The translations under genes were made by a program, and so were the position numbers. A stretch of DNA of 64,000 bases, taken from positions 179,979,170-180,043,169 of the forward strand of contig NC_068910.1 in NCBI RefSeq assembly GCF_023091745.1. The letters run 5' to 3'. The first letter of the stretch is position 1. Each line of letters begins with the position of its first letter. This DNA is from Budorcas taxicolor. Its lineage: Eukaryota; Chordata; Mammalia; Artiodactyla; Bovidae. Of this stretch, positions 23,021 through 33,430 are shown in pieces. The notes beneath the pieces are model-generated. The model worked only from the letters and a program-made list of their open reading frames with translations, searched no databases and was not told where the DNA came from.

Positions 23021-23634
23021 TGTTTTAGTTTGTTCAGTTCAGTTCAGTTCAGTCACTCAGTCGTGTTCGACTCTTTGCGACCCGATGAATCGCAGCACAC
23101 CAGGCCTCTCTGTCCATCACTAACTCCTGGAGATCACTCAGACTCACGTCCATCGAGTCAGTGATGCCATCCAGCCATCTCATCCTCTGTCGTCCCCTTC
23201 TCCCTGCCCCCAATCCCTCCCAGCATCAGAGTCTTTTCCAATGAGTCAACTCTTGGTTGCCAAAATAAAATACTACAGTCTTAGTGGTTTAGACAACAGG
23301 AGTTTACTTTCTCATAGTTCTAGTGGCTAGTGGTCTAAGATCAAGTTGTTGACAGTTTGGGTTTCCTCTGGGGCCTCTCTCCTTTGCTTTCAGATGGCTG
23401 CCTTCTTGCTATATCTTCATATGACCTTTCTCTGTGTGCCCATGTCTGTGTCCAAGTTTCCTCTTCTTAAAAGGATATCAGTCACATTAGATTGGGGTCA
23501 CCCTAGAGACCTCACTTTAATTTAATTTCTGTTTAGAGAGACTTTATCTCCAAATATGGTTACATTCTCAGGTATTGGGGATTAGGACTTCAGCATATAA
23601 ATTGAGGGGAGGAAGCATGATTCAACCCCTTACA
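23021..23634 (-). mobile_element. MLT1-type ERVL-MaLR LTR, split by BovB
   Basis: The LTR occupies 23021-23032 (TGTTTTAGTTTG) and 23254-23634 (GGTTGCCAAAATAAAATACTAC, TTTCTCATAGTTCTAGTGGC, GGGGCCTCTCTCCTTTGC, CAAATATGGTTACATTCTCAGG, GATTCAACCCCTTACA). It begins TG and ends CA as an LTR should. This is a solo, non-coding fossil of an ancient endogenous retrovirus-like element. Confidence 0.82.
23033..23253 (-). mobile_element. BovB LINE, short 3' fragment inside MLT1
   Basis: A TTCAG array (23033-23052) leads into the reversed BovB tail (CACTCAGTCGTGTTCGACTC) and ends after TTCCAATGAGTCAACT. About 220 bases remain. It interrupts the LTR sequence TAGTTTG/CTTGGTTGCC with no duplicated target bases that I can see. 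Confidence 0.9.
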
Positions 23635-23898
23635 GACCTAAAACTATAAAGACTTAGATGAAAACATAGGGGGAAACTTAATGACATTAAGTTTAATCTA
23701 AATGACACTAGATTTGGCAAGGATTTCTTGGATATTACACCCAAAGCATAGATAACAAAGGAAAACTAGATATATCAGACAACATCAAAATTAAAAATTT
23801 CTGTGCCTCAAAATATATATGCTACAACAAGAATGAACTCTGAGGACAGCATGTTATGTGAAGTAAGCCAGCAACAAAAGGACAAATATTATGTGATT

Positions 23899-24103
23899 CT
23901 GGTGGCACAGATGTTAAAGCGTCTGCCTGCAATACGGGAGACCTGGGTTCGATCCCTGGGTCGGGAAGATCCCCTGGAGAAGGAAATGGCAACCCACTCC
24001 AGTATTCTTGCCTGGAGAATCCCATGGATGGAGGAACTTGGTGGGCTACAGTCCATGGGTCGCAAAGAGTCAGACACTTACTGAGCGACTTCACTTCACT
24101 TCT
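23899..24103 (+). mobile_element. Bov-tA SINE
   Basis: The sense element has its tRNA head (GGTGGCACAGATGTTAAAGCG, CTGCCTGCAATACGGGAGACC), intact B box, BovA body (AGAAGGAAATGGCAACCCAC) and GACTTCACTTCACTTCT tail. It lacks only the first few bases. Its body is close to consensus. Confidence 0.93.
23946..23956 (+). promoter_or_regulatory. Polymerase III B box of the Bov-tA head
   Basis: GGTTCGATCCC matches the tRNA-type internal B-box consensus exactly. It is inherited from the tRNA ancestor of the SINE. An isolated genomic copy need not be transcribed. Confidence 0.6.
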
Positions 24104-24116
24104 ACTTATATGAGCT

Positions 24117-24748
24117 CACTTCATGGCAAGAGATGGGCAAACAATGGAAACAGTGACAGACTGTATTTTTTGGGCTCCAAAATCACTGCAGATGGTGACT
24201 GTGGCCATAAAATTAAAAGATGCCTGTTCCTTGGAAGAAAACCTATGACCAACCTAGACAGCATATTAAAAAGCAGAAACATTACTTTGCTGACAAAGGT
24301 CCATCTAGTCAAAGCTATGGTTTTTCCAGAGGTCATGTATGGATGTGAGAGTTGGACCATAAAGAAAGCTGAGCGCCGAAGAATTGACGCTTTTTGAACT
24401 GTGATGTTGGAGAAGACTCTTGAGAGTCCCTTGGACTGTGAGGAGATCCAACCAGTCCATCGTAGAGGAAATCAGTCCTGAATATTCATTGGAAGGACTG
24501 ATGTTGAAGCTGAAACTCCAATACTTTGACCATCTGATGCAAAGAACTGACTCATTGGAAAAGACTCTGATGCTGGGCAAGATTGAAGGCAGTAGGAGAA
24601 GAGGATGAGAGAGGATGAGATGGTTGGATGGATGGACATTAGTTTGAGTAAACTCTGGGAGTTGGTGATGGACAGGGAAGCCTGGCGTGCTGCAATCCAT
24701 GGGGTTTCAAAGAGTTGGACATGACTGAGCGATGAACTGACTGACTGA
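24117..24748 (+). mobile_element. BovB LINE fragment inside L1M
   Basis: It runs from CACTTCATGGCAAGAGATGG (just after motif C) to GAACTGACTGACTGA. The flanking TTATATGAGCT (24106-24116) and TTTATAAAGCT (24749-24759) are a diverged target-site duplication. The coding tail is frameshifted near 24390 (an extra T in the GCTTTTTGAAC run) and elsewhere. Confidence 0.9.
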
Positions 24749-25000
24749 TTTATAAAGCTACTTCAAATTGTTAAATTCATAGAGAAAGTAGAAGGGTGAT
24801 TGCTAGAGGTTAGGGTAGAGAGGTGAGTGTGGAATTATTCTTTAATAGGTAGAATTTCATTTTTGCAAAAGGAAAAGAGTTCTGTGGATGGTTGCACAAT
24901 GGTGTGAATGTGTTTAATGTTACAGAATGATACACTTAAAATAGTTAAGATAGTACATTTTATATTTTATATATTTTACCATGACTAAAATAAAAACATA

Positions 25001-26469
25001 TTTCTTTAAAAAAATTTTTTTAAGTCACAGAGCCCTGAGCACATAGCCAGAATTTAGAAAATGATAGTTACTGCCTTTTTATCCATACAAACACTAAGAT
25101 GGATTTTAGTTTCTTCATTGATTTCTCTCCAGGACCCATCCTTCTTCCTCTTTCCTTTTTCTAAATCCTTCTTCTTCAACAAGAACCTTGAAAAATCTAA
25201 CCAGACTAGGTCCTTATCACTTCACCTTTTTATTGTGTATGATTCTAAAATGAAATAGTTGGTGACAGACCATTTTATATAGTCTTTTCCCATGTAGATG
25301 TAAGAAAGCTGCTTCTTGGTATTAATATATCTCTTTTTATAATATGACAGAAAATCTAATAACCCAAGTGTGATAAGATAATAAGTGTTCCCATCTTGTT
25401 GCTTGGATACAGTGGCATTAATATTCCTGAGGTAATGATAAAAATGGAACCAAGTTATTTCCTCCCCAACAGTAAAAATTACATCTAAAGACTTTTGTTT
25501 TCTATTATTTTAGTGTAAAATATATTCAGTGTTTTTCAGATTATATATTAGAGTTCATATATATTTTGATAATAAGGATCTAATGTTCGTACATATTAAA
25601 TAAACTGTGGACATTTTGCTCATCAAAACTCCACACTCCTTACCCATGGATTTCTTGTTAATATACAGTTAAAATACTCTATTGTTAAATAAGTTTGAGA
25701 GACATTGGATAAGTAAAGTTAAACATTTATTTATGGCTATGTTTCTCATATCTCTTATGTAATAATTTGTTACTTTTGCTCACCAAGCAGAAAATAGAAT
25801 ACATGGGAGTCTTAAAACTTAATTTACTACCCTACCACTTATTGTTTTAGGTTGAATCATCTCAGGACTATTAAAACACCTTTTGGGACACAGTTAAACT
25901 TGGAATTGGAATGTATGAGGGTGTGACATGTTGCCTGTGAGGATCTTGGTAATATATTTATGTTGGTTTTCCCTGTAAAAGAGGTGGAAAAGGCAAGCAT
26001 TGACTTCTCCTTTAAGTGAAAATGTTGCTGTTTGGGGTCGACCCTAGGAAAAAAATTGAGACTGTTAGCATGGTGAAGTGATGACAAGCATTGAACAAGT
26101 GTCTGCTGAGCATCAAAGACTTTGTCTTATTAGAGAAGGATAATAGAATGGTGGGAAAAGAGAGGTATATGGGATTAAGAAAGCTTCATTTATTCATTTG
26201 GATCCAGCTGAATTAATTCTCATAATTATAGCTTAAAATAGAATGAGTAGTTTAAAATCATATGCTTTAAAACTGAGAAAAGAAAACAGTAAAGATATTT
26301 ATGATGGTCATAATAATTAGAATATATAACCTAAAAATATAATTTTCAATAGTATCTAGGAATAATAAAACAATAGATATGCAAGAATTATTCACAGAAA
26401 AGTATAAAGATTTAAGGAGACATCACAGAAAATCTAAATAACTGGTAAACTATCCTATGTTCTATAAAG
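25001..26469. other. About 1.5 kb without recognised features
   Basis: AT-rich sequence without a nameable repeat. Short open frames (25061-25258 plus, 25857-26087 minus) have no motif. Nothing here supports a gene. Confidence 0.45.
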
Positions 26470-26681
26470 TGTCATTATTTAGTCCCTAAGTTGTGTCCAA
26501 CTCTTTTGTGACCCCATAGACCGTAACCCATTAGGCCTCTCTGTCCACTGAATTTCCTAGGCAAGAATACTGGAGTGGGCTGCCATTTCCTCCTCCAGGG
26601 GAATTTCCCAACAAAGGGATTGAACCCATGTGTCCTGCATTGGCAGGCAGGTACTTTACTGCCGAGCCACTGAGGAAGTCC
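26470..26681 (-). mobile_element. Bov-tA SINE
   Basis: The reversed tail (TTAGTCCCTAAGTTGTGTCC), body (GCAAGAATACTGGAGTGGGCTGCC, CCTCCTCCAGGGGAATTTCCC) and tRNA head (TTGGCAGGCAGGTACTTTACTGCCGAGCCACTGAGG) are all present. The start of this copy carries the older TTATTTAGTC-type tail. Confidence 0.9.
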
Positions 26682-26689
26682 ATGTTCTC

Positions 26690-27300
26690 AATCAGAAAGA
26701 CAATATTTTAAAAATAGTGATTTTCCTAATTGACTTGGGGATCCTATGCAACTCCCATTGAAGTCCCATCAGGAATACTTTTGAAAGTTGATAATATGAT
26801 TCTAAAGTTTATATGGAAGAAAAAAGAACCAAGAATTTCCAAAATTCTTTTAAAAAAAGAAAAATGAGAAAGGAAAATTTATTTTAGCAGATGTAAATAT
26901 TTAAAGCTATAATAATTAAGATAATATAGTATTGAGAGATAGACACATTGATCAATAGAGCTTAGAAAAGATCCAACCATAAATGGAATTTTAATATATG
27001 AAAGAGGTAACAGTAGATAAATTGAAAAAGGAAGAATGACTGAAAAATGGAGCTGACACCTAATTAACCATATTGCAAGGGAATAAAAGGGGGCTAGAAA
27101 TGGCATTTAATTCATGGTATACAACCTATGGACAGAGGAGCCTGGCAGGCTACAGTCCATGGAGTTGCAAGAGTCGAAAACGACTTAGTGATTAAACCAC
27201 CACCACCACAACCTAACTGAAAATCAACTCCAGTACATAAAAGTCAAAAGCAAAATTCCAGACTTTTGGCATTTAAAATCTATAAAAATTTTCTGATCTT
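26690..27300 (+). mobile_element. Old L1 ORF2 fragment
   Basis: Sense landmarks are GAAGTCCCATCAGGAATAC, TCTAAAGTTTATATGGAAGA, AAGCTATAATAATTAAGA and GATAGACACATTGATCAATAGAG, the L1 ORF2 segment that codes the C-terminal region. It is heavily decayed. A Bov-tA fragment at 27122-27200 interrupts it, and about 100 bases of weak L1 follow. Confidence 0.7.
27122..27200 (+). mobile_element. Bov-tA SINE, 3' fragment
   Basis: Only the BovA end is left: CTATGGACAGAGGAGCCTGG, GGCTACAGTCCATGGAG and ACGACTTAGTGATTAAAC, followed by an ACCACCACC microrepeat. Confidence 0.85.
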
Positions 27301-27308
27301 GTATAGGG

Positions 27309-27518
27309 GATGTGTGCATGCTAAGTTGATTCATTGTGACCCTATCGACTGTAGCCCACCAGGGTCCTCTATTCATGGGATTCTCCAGGGAAGAAGATTA
27401 GAATGGGTTGCCATACCCTTCTCCAGGAGGTCATCCTGACCCAGGAATTGAACCTGCATCTCTTATGTCTCTGCATTGGCCAGTGGGTCCTTTACCATTA
27501 GTACCACCTGGGAAGTCC
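27309..27518 (-). mobile_element. Bov-tA SINE
   Basis: The antisense order is GCATGCTAAGTTGATTCATTG, GGATTCTCCAGGGAAGAAG, CCTTCTCCAGGAGGTCATCC and TCCTTTACCATTAGTACCACCTGGGAAGTCC. The tRNA-derived terminus is complete (GGACTTCCCAGG on the minus strand). Confidence 0.9.
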
Positions 27519-27839
27519 AACTAAAAGCTAACCAAGAAATAAAAAAACCTAGTAAATTATTTTGCATTAATATCAAGTATTCATCTAAAGATAACTTAAA
27601 GAAAGTGAAAAAAAGACACAAACAAGATGAGAGTGTTTATTATTTTGAGTTATAAATAACGTAAAGAAGTTTAACATCAAGAATATATAAATCCAGTGTA
27701 TATCCAATAGGTGATCTGTAAAAATTTAGAATTCTTAGGATACTAATAGTTGGACATCAAAACAATGTTTTCTACATTGCTACTTTTTGAAAGCAACAAT
27801 TGCTACATTTAACTTTTTGAAAAGCAATATCTCATTGTC

Positions 27840-28240
27840 TATAACTTTCAAAATTTGTATACCCCATGACTTAGCCATTCTACTCAGAGTTTAACCCTAT
27901 GCAAGAATTCATGTACAAGAATATTGATAGCAGTACTCTCTGACTCAGGAAAATAACCAGTCTGGAAATAGCACAGGTCCTCTTGATAAAGAAATAAGGA
28001 AATGAATTATGCTATATTTACAAAATAGAATATTATACAGCACTGAAAACTCAAATTACAGTGAAATGCAGCATTAAATATAAATCTTAATAGCATGCTT
28101 AAGTGAAAAAAAAGAAATTACAGGAGATTAAAAACAATGTACATAAAAATACACAATATGTTCTTCAGGCATATAAATATATGAAATATAAATCACTTTT
28201 ATAAAACAAGAAAGTGGAAAATATAGAGCTCTCAAGAAGC
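27840..28240 (+). mobile_element. Old L1M-type LINE, 3' region
   Basis: The sense landmarks are GACTTAGCCATTCTACTC, GCAAGAATTCATGTACAAGAAT, AGAATATTATACAGCACTGAAAAC and a terminal run resembling L1M 3' UTR. It is strongly diverged. The assignment rests on the order of short matches. Confidence 0.6.
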
Positions 28241-28376
28241 TCTGATAGGAGGATGAGTGGTTAAGTATAGATCTAGGTTACTACAGAAGTGCAAAGATGA
28301 ATATAAAGTAATGGTAAAATTGTATCTTGGGTTGAATGTTTGTAAATTTCTTTTTCCTAACTATACATGCATATGA

Positions 28377-28568
28377 GGGCTTCCTTTATGGCTCAGATGG
28401 TAAAGAATCTGCTTGCAATGCAGGAGATCCTGGGTCAGGAAGATCCTCTGGAGAAGAGAACGGCAACCCATTCCAGTATTCTTGCCTGGAGAATTCCATG
28501 AACAGAGGAGCCTGGTGGGCTACAGTCTATTACAGAGAGTTGGACACGACTTAGTGGCTAACATTTTC
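28377..28568 (+). mobile_element. Bov-tA SINE
   Basis: The head is GGGCTTCCTTTATGGCTCAGATGG and AATCTGCTTGCAATGCAGGAG; the body is CATTCCAGTATTCTTGCCTGG; the tail is GACACGACTTAGTGGCTAAC. The B box is deleted (GAGATCCTGGGTCAGG lacks GTTCGA). Confidence 0.92.
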
Positions 28569-28600
28569 ATACATACATACATACATACTTACATATATAC
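28569..28600. repeat. CATA microsatellite
   Basis: CATACATACATACATACATAC, slightly interrupted, directly follows the Bov-tA tail. Tail-derived microsatellites are common at SINE 3' ends. Confidence 0.85.
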
Positions 28601-29594
28601 ATGGTCTGCCAATTGACTATTCATATTAGCCCATTTATAATTAATTCCATTTTGTGCATCTGATTTCCTTAAGGAAAATAAAAGTTTTACATTGTGATGG
28701 CCCCACTGTCCCCTCAGAAGCCTTTATTAGAATGGAAGTTGATGGGTTTGCAGGCAACTTAGAGACTTTCTGTTCTTCTACCATACAGAAAGAAGGAGAT
28801 CTTCGGGAATCCCCCGTGTAGTTCTGCATCACAAAGCTTCCTTGATCTGTGTAGAGATAGAATTCTTCTAAATGGCACAGTGAGAACTTCCAGTATGATG
28901 ATGGGGATATTTTAAATACTACTAAAAATTCTTTTCTTTTAGAAAGCCTTATTTTTACAGATATCATTTTGCATCAGAACCTATCAACCACCAAATCTGA
29001 CATCCATTTCTCATATGGTGGTCAAACTCATGGAAGTGGGACTGCCTCCAGCAATGATTATGTCACCGAAATGAAAGTCTGTGAAAATAAGTCAATCTAA
29101 TCTTTGAGCATACAGCAGTCTGTGACTTTCTCCTACCAGTGTTGGACTTCAGTGATCTGAAACAAGCAGCAGTGGCTGAAAAGTAAACTGAATTGTGGTT
29201 TTCATGAGTCATCGATGGTAATCACAACTGGTTTCCAGTCAAACTCTAGTGGCATCTCTGGCCTAATTGGAATGCATTAAAATGTTCCTTTTTCTGACAA
29301 CATGTATGCTCACTTTCCTGTATACTCACTTTCCACTGGGCACTTTCCAACCTCAGTGGGTTAGTATTTTAATAGCTACCTTCCTCAGCCAGGAAACAGC
29401 TTAAGCTATAATTCATTCAGATTGGTAAAAATAGATCTTTCTGGGGACTACAATCTCCAAGTCAATTGAGGAAAACAACAGAGCAACAGAAGGATAAAAT
29501 AAAAACATTATAGCTAAAGAAAAACAAAGACTTTTATTTGATTGGAAGGTAATTTATACTCTTAACTTTTGCATTGTGTCCCTGATAACTTTAC
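28601..29594. other. Repeat-poor island, possible decayed exon
   Basis: About 1 kb holds no repeat that I recognise, although repeats are dense on both sides. A good splice-acceptor-like tract (TTCTTTTCTTTTAG, AG at 28941-28942) precedes a frame open from 28943 to 29071. On the minus strand there is a 108-codon open frame at 28641-28967. Neither resembles a protein that I know. A pseudogene or regulatory element is as likely as an exon, and chance is not excluded. Confidence 0.3.
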
Positions 29595-29693
29595 AATAGA
29601 AAAGGCCAACATTTATTTTATTTATGTATAGTTGCTTTTCAATATTCTGGTACTTTCAGGTATACAATATAGCAATTCACTGTTTTATAGATT

Positions 29694-29920
29694 ATTTGCA
29701 TGCATGCTAAGTCGCTTCAGTCATGTCTGACTCTTTGCAACTTTATGGACTGTAGCCTGCTGGGCTCTACTGTCCATGGGATTCTTCAGGCAAACATACT
29801 GGAGTGGGTTTCCATGCCCTCGTCCAAGGGATCTTCCCAACCCAGGGATCGAACCTGTGTCTCTTTGTCTCCTGCACTGGCAGGTGGGTTCTTTACCATT
29901 AGCGCCAACTGGGAAGCCCA
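29694..29920 (-). mobile_element. Bov-tA SINE inside L1
   Basis: The antisense copy is complete, from GCATGCTAAGTCGCTTCAGTC to AGCGCCAACTGGGAAGCCC. TTTTATAGATT (29683-29693) and TTTTACAAATT (29921-29931) form a diverged target duplication. The antisense B box is intact. Confidence 0.92.
29845..29855 (-). promoter_or_regulatory. Polymerase III B box of the Bov-tA head
   Basis: GGGATCGAACC on the plus strand is the exact reverse complement of the B-box GGTTCGATCCC. It is a relic of the tRNA-derived promoter. Activity at this locus is unknown. Confidence 0.6.
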
Positions 29921-30320
29921 TTTTACAAATTGTAATCATTTTAATGTTATTATAAAATAATTGCTATAATTCTCAGTGCTATACACAGTGTATCCTTGTT
30001 GCTTATCACTTCTATACATAATGGCTTATTCTATTAATCCCATACCCTTAGTTTACACCTTTCCCTTTTCTTTCCCCACTGGTAACCACTAGTTTGTTTT
30101 TTATATCTGTATGTCTGTTTCCTTTTTTCTACATATATCCGTTTCATTTTTTAGATTCTACATACAGGTCTTAAAATAGAGTATTTTTCTTTCTCTGTCT
30201 GACTTAACTTCACTAAACATAATTATTACCCTTCTCCCCAGGTCCATCCATGGCAAATAGCAAAATTTTCATTCTATTTTACAGTTAAATAATATGCCAT
30301 TGGATTTATATATGACATCT

Positions 30321-30641
30321 TGGTAGCTCAGCTGGTAAGAATCCACCTGCAATGCAGGAGACCCTGTTTCAATTCCTGGGTCAAGAAGATCCTCTGGAGA
30401 CGGGGTAAGCTACCCATTCCAGTATTCTTGGGCTTCCTTTGTGGCTCAGATGGTAAAGAATCTGCCTTCACTGCAGGTGGCCTAGGCTCAGTCCCTGGGT
30501 TGGGAAGATCCCCTGCAGAAGAGCATGGAAACCCACTCCAGTATTCTTGTCTAGAGAATCCCCATGGACAGAGGAGCCTGGCGGGCTACAGTCCATTGGG
30601 TTGCAAAGAGTTGGACATGACTGAGTGACTAAGCACAGTGC
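30321..30641 (+). mobile_element. Bov-tA SINE dimer with 30-bp TSD
   Basis: The first unit (TGGTAGCTCAGCTGGTAAGAATCC ... CCATTCCAGTATTCTTG) is fused to a complete second unit (GGCTTCCTTTGTGGCTCAGATGG ... GACTGAGTGACTAAGCACAG). The architecture equals that at 11804-12136. The flanks at 30291-30320 and 30642-30671 are 30-base direct repeats differing at one position. Confidence 0.92.
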
Positions 30642-30746
30642 AATATGCCACTGGATTTATATATGACATCTTTATCCATTCATTTGTTGATGGACACGTG
30701 GATGGCTTCCTTATCTTGGCAATTATAAATAATGCTGCTATGAACT

Positions 30747-31004
30747 GCTACTGCTGCTAAGTCACTTCAGTCGTGTCTGACTCTGTGCGACCCCACAGAC
30801 GGCAGCCCACCAGGCTGCCCCGTCCCTGGGATTCTCCAGGCAAGAACACTGGAGTGGGTTGCCATTTCCTTCTCCAATGCATGAAAGTGAAAAGTGAAAG
30901 TGAAGTCGCTCAGTTGGGTCCAACCCTCTGCAACCCCATGGACCGCAGCCTTCCAGGCTCCTCCATCCATGGGATTTTCCAGGCAAGAGTACTAGAGTGG
31001 GGTT
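30747..31004 (-). mobile_element. Bov-A2 SINE inside L1
   Basis: CTGCTGCTAAGTCACTTCAG starts the reversed dimer. The linker ATGCATGAAAGTGAAAAGTG joins the monomers, and the second ends early at GGCAAGAGTACTAGAGTGGG, so the 5' ~20 bases are missing. Confidence 0.92.
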
Positions 31005-32265
31005 TTGGGGGTGCATATATCTTTTAAAATGTGTTTTCTTTCTTTTTTTTTTTTTTTCTGGATATATACCCAGGAGTAGGATTTCTGGATCAATTAGCAG
31101 CTCTATTTTTAGCTTTTTGAGGAATCTCTAAACTGTTTTCTGTAGTGGCTGCACCAATTTACAGACCTACCAACAAGTGTTCAAATGATTCCTGTTTTCT
31201 CAATATCCTCACCAACATTTGTTATTTGTAGATGCTTTTGGAATGATTTGAGAAGGATAGATATTAGCTCTTGGTTTTTTGTTTTTTTTTTTTTTTTTGG
31301 TTGTTGTTGTTGGTAGAATTCCCCTGTGAAGCTGTCTAGTCCTGGACTCTTATTTGCTGGGGATTTTTGTTTGCTTGTTTGAATTACAAAATCAGTTTCA
31401 CTACTTGGGATCAGTCTGTTCAGATTCTGTTTCTTCTTGATTCAGTCTTGGCTGTTTGTATGTTTCTAGAATTTTGTCCATTTTTCCAGGTTGTCCAGTT
31501 CATTGGCATATAACTCTTTGTATTACTCTCATGATTTTTTTGTATCTCTGTGTTATCAGTTGTTATTTATCCTCTTTCATTTCTTACTTTATTGGGTTCC
31601 CTCTCTTTTCTTTTTGGTGAGCCTGTGTAGAGGTTTATAAATTTTGTTTATATTTTCAAAAAAGAAAAAGTTCTTAGTGTCATTGATCTTCTCTATTGTT
31701 TTTCAGTTTCTGTTTTATTTGTTTCCTCTCTGGTCTTTATTATTTAATTCTTTCTGCTGACTTTGGGCTTTGTTCTTTTCCTAATTCCTTTAGATGGTAA
31801 GTTAGGTTATGTCGGATTTTTCTTATTTCTTGAGAAAGGCTTGCATCACTGTAAATTTCCCTTTTAAAAAGTATTTTTTCTGCATCCTATAGATTTTGGA
31901 AAATTATGTTTCCATTTCCATTTGTCTCAAGGTAGTTTTTGATTTCCTCTTTGATTTCTTTATGGACCCATTGGCTTATTAATAACATACTGTTTATTCT
32001 CCATGTGTTTGTGCTTTTCCCTTTTTTTCTTTCTGTAGTTCATTTCTAGTTTTATAGTATTGGGATCAGAAAAAAAAGCTTTATATAATTTCAGTCCTCT
32101 TAAATTTATTAAGACTTATTTTGTGGTGTAGCATGTCATCTATACTACAGACTGGTCCATGTGCACTGGAAAAGAATGTGTATTCTGCTGCTTCTGAATG
32201 GAATTTCCTGTTGGTATCTATTAAATCCAAATTGCAGATTTTGTTCTTTAAGACCACTGTTGTAA

Positions 32266-33270
32266 AAGGACAACTTTTGATTTCATCTTAAAGTTATGAT
32301 CATTATGGTCTTCTGCTCAAACCCTAGGAGTGTTATATAAGGGAAACAAAACAAAACTAGTACTGTGGAGACTACATGAGATGGTATTGCCTCAGGACAT
32401 TCAGCTTGATGAAGGAGGTCATTTTGCACTCATTTATTCATCATTCAAGATACCATGTATCTTCCATTTAGAAGACACTGCATATTTATACCAAAATATT
32501 TCAAGCACATTAAAAAAAGAGTTTATATCTGACATGCTTTATTCCTCTATGATACATATAAATTGAGTTTTTAATATGTCAATAAATTGTAAAATTGTTT
32601 CTAACATTTTCCAATATATTATTAAAGCTTCAATATCAAACTATATTAAGAAATAAATTTAGACATTCCTTTATTCTTAGAACCTTTGTTGTTTGCTTAA
32701 AAAATACATCTATAATCAAACTGCCTTGTATTTCAGAGGATTACTTAAGAAATGAAATTTAGAATATCTTTGTGAATCAACACATTGCTGAAATATGTTT
32801 TTAATATTTCTTGTTTATTCTACATCGTTCTGTACTGTGAACAACCTCTAAGTCTATGAAAACCACTTAAACTGAAACCTTGTTTCTAGAGAAAGCAAAG
32901 ACTCAAAAGGGACCTACTGTTGATGTAAACTCAGTTTTATTCTCAAAGAAGACTACATCTTTGGAAACACCCTATAGAGCCCACATAGATTAAACAGTGT
33001 CACTTCATTATGAATACAGTCATATCTGTCAGCTGCTTATTACTAATTCTTTACCTTACAAATTTGTTGAAAGCCATTGAAAACCTTATTGATACTGAGG
33101 AATGTGACTATTTTTCCCTAAAGTAAAGGAAAATACAAAACATTGATCCATGTCAGAAATATGGGACTCAATTTCTCATAAGTTTGCCTTCCTGTTGCAA
33201 TTAATTGAAGAGATTTACAGAATAATTTTATTTTAGAAGACATAATTAAAACACCACATATATACACTGA
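32266..33270. other. About 1 kb without recognised features
   Basis: No repeat is recognisable. A 78-codon open frame at 32330-32566 has ordinary composition and no known motif. I do not call it a gene. Confidence 0.45.
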
Positions 33271-33271
33271 A

Positions 33272-33358
33272 TGAATTGATGTATGACAAAACCACTACAG
33301 TATTGTAAAGTAAAATAAAGTGAAATACAAAATTAAAAATTAAAAAAAAGAAAATAAT
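33272..33358 (+). mobile_element. Young ruminant L1, 3' terminal scrap
   Basis: GATGTATGACAAAACCACTAC and AGTATTGTAAAGTAAAATAAAG are the same 3' terminus as in the L1 at 21880-22232. An A-rich tail follows. Fewer than 100 bases were retained. Confidence 0.75.
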
Positions 33359-33430
33359 GAAACCACAGAACATGCTATTCTCATCAGTGAAAATCTTCTT
33401 AAAAAAACACATTAAATAGAGAAATATGAA

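Larger units (their letters stand above)
23635..25000 (+). mobile_element. Old L1M-type LINE, split by Bov-tA and BovB
   Basis: Sense L1 is present at 23635-23898 (GACCTAAAACTATAAAGACTT, GATTTCTTGGATATTACACC, GAGGACAGCATGTTATGTGAAG), about 24104-24116 (ACTTATATGAGCT), and 24749-25000 (TTCATAGAGAAAGTAG, GGTTGCACAATGGTGTGAATG, TTTTACCATGACTAAAATAA). The L1 3' end is diverged and has lost internal sequence near 23820. Confidence 0.82.
29595..32265 (-). mobile_element. L1 LINE, antisense, carrying three SINEs and an internal deletion
   Basis: Antisense L1 3' UTR and ORF2 end occupy 29595-29693, 29921-30320, 30672-30746 and 31005-31237. The piece from about 31238 (GAGAAGGATAGATATTAGCTC) to 32265 is the RT-coding part (GAATTCCCCTGTGAAGCTG, GTCTAGTCCTGG, TTCTGTGTTATCAG region, GGTCCATGTGCACTGG). 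The two parts meet with a block of ORF2 missing. No coding potential remains. Confidence 0.85.

Noticed and set aside
23920..23960. A tRNA gene suggested by the intact B box
   Set aside because: It is the tRNA-derived head of a Bov-tA. The acceptor stem and anticodon arm are not complete, and a BovA body follows directly.
32330..32566. A 78-codon open frame in otherwise unassigned DNA
   Set aside because: There is no start context, splice site or motif, and the length is within chance expectation for AT-rich sequence.
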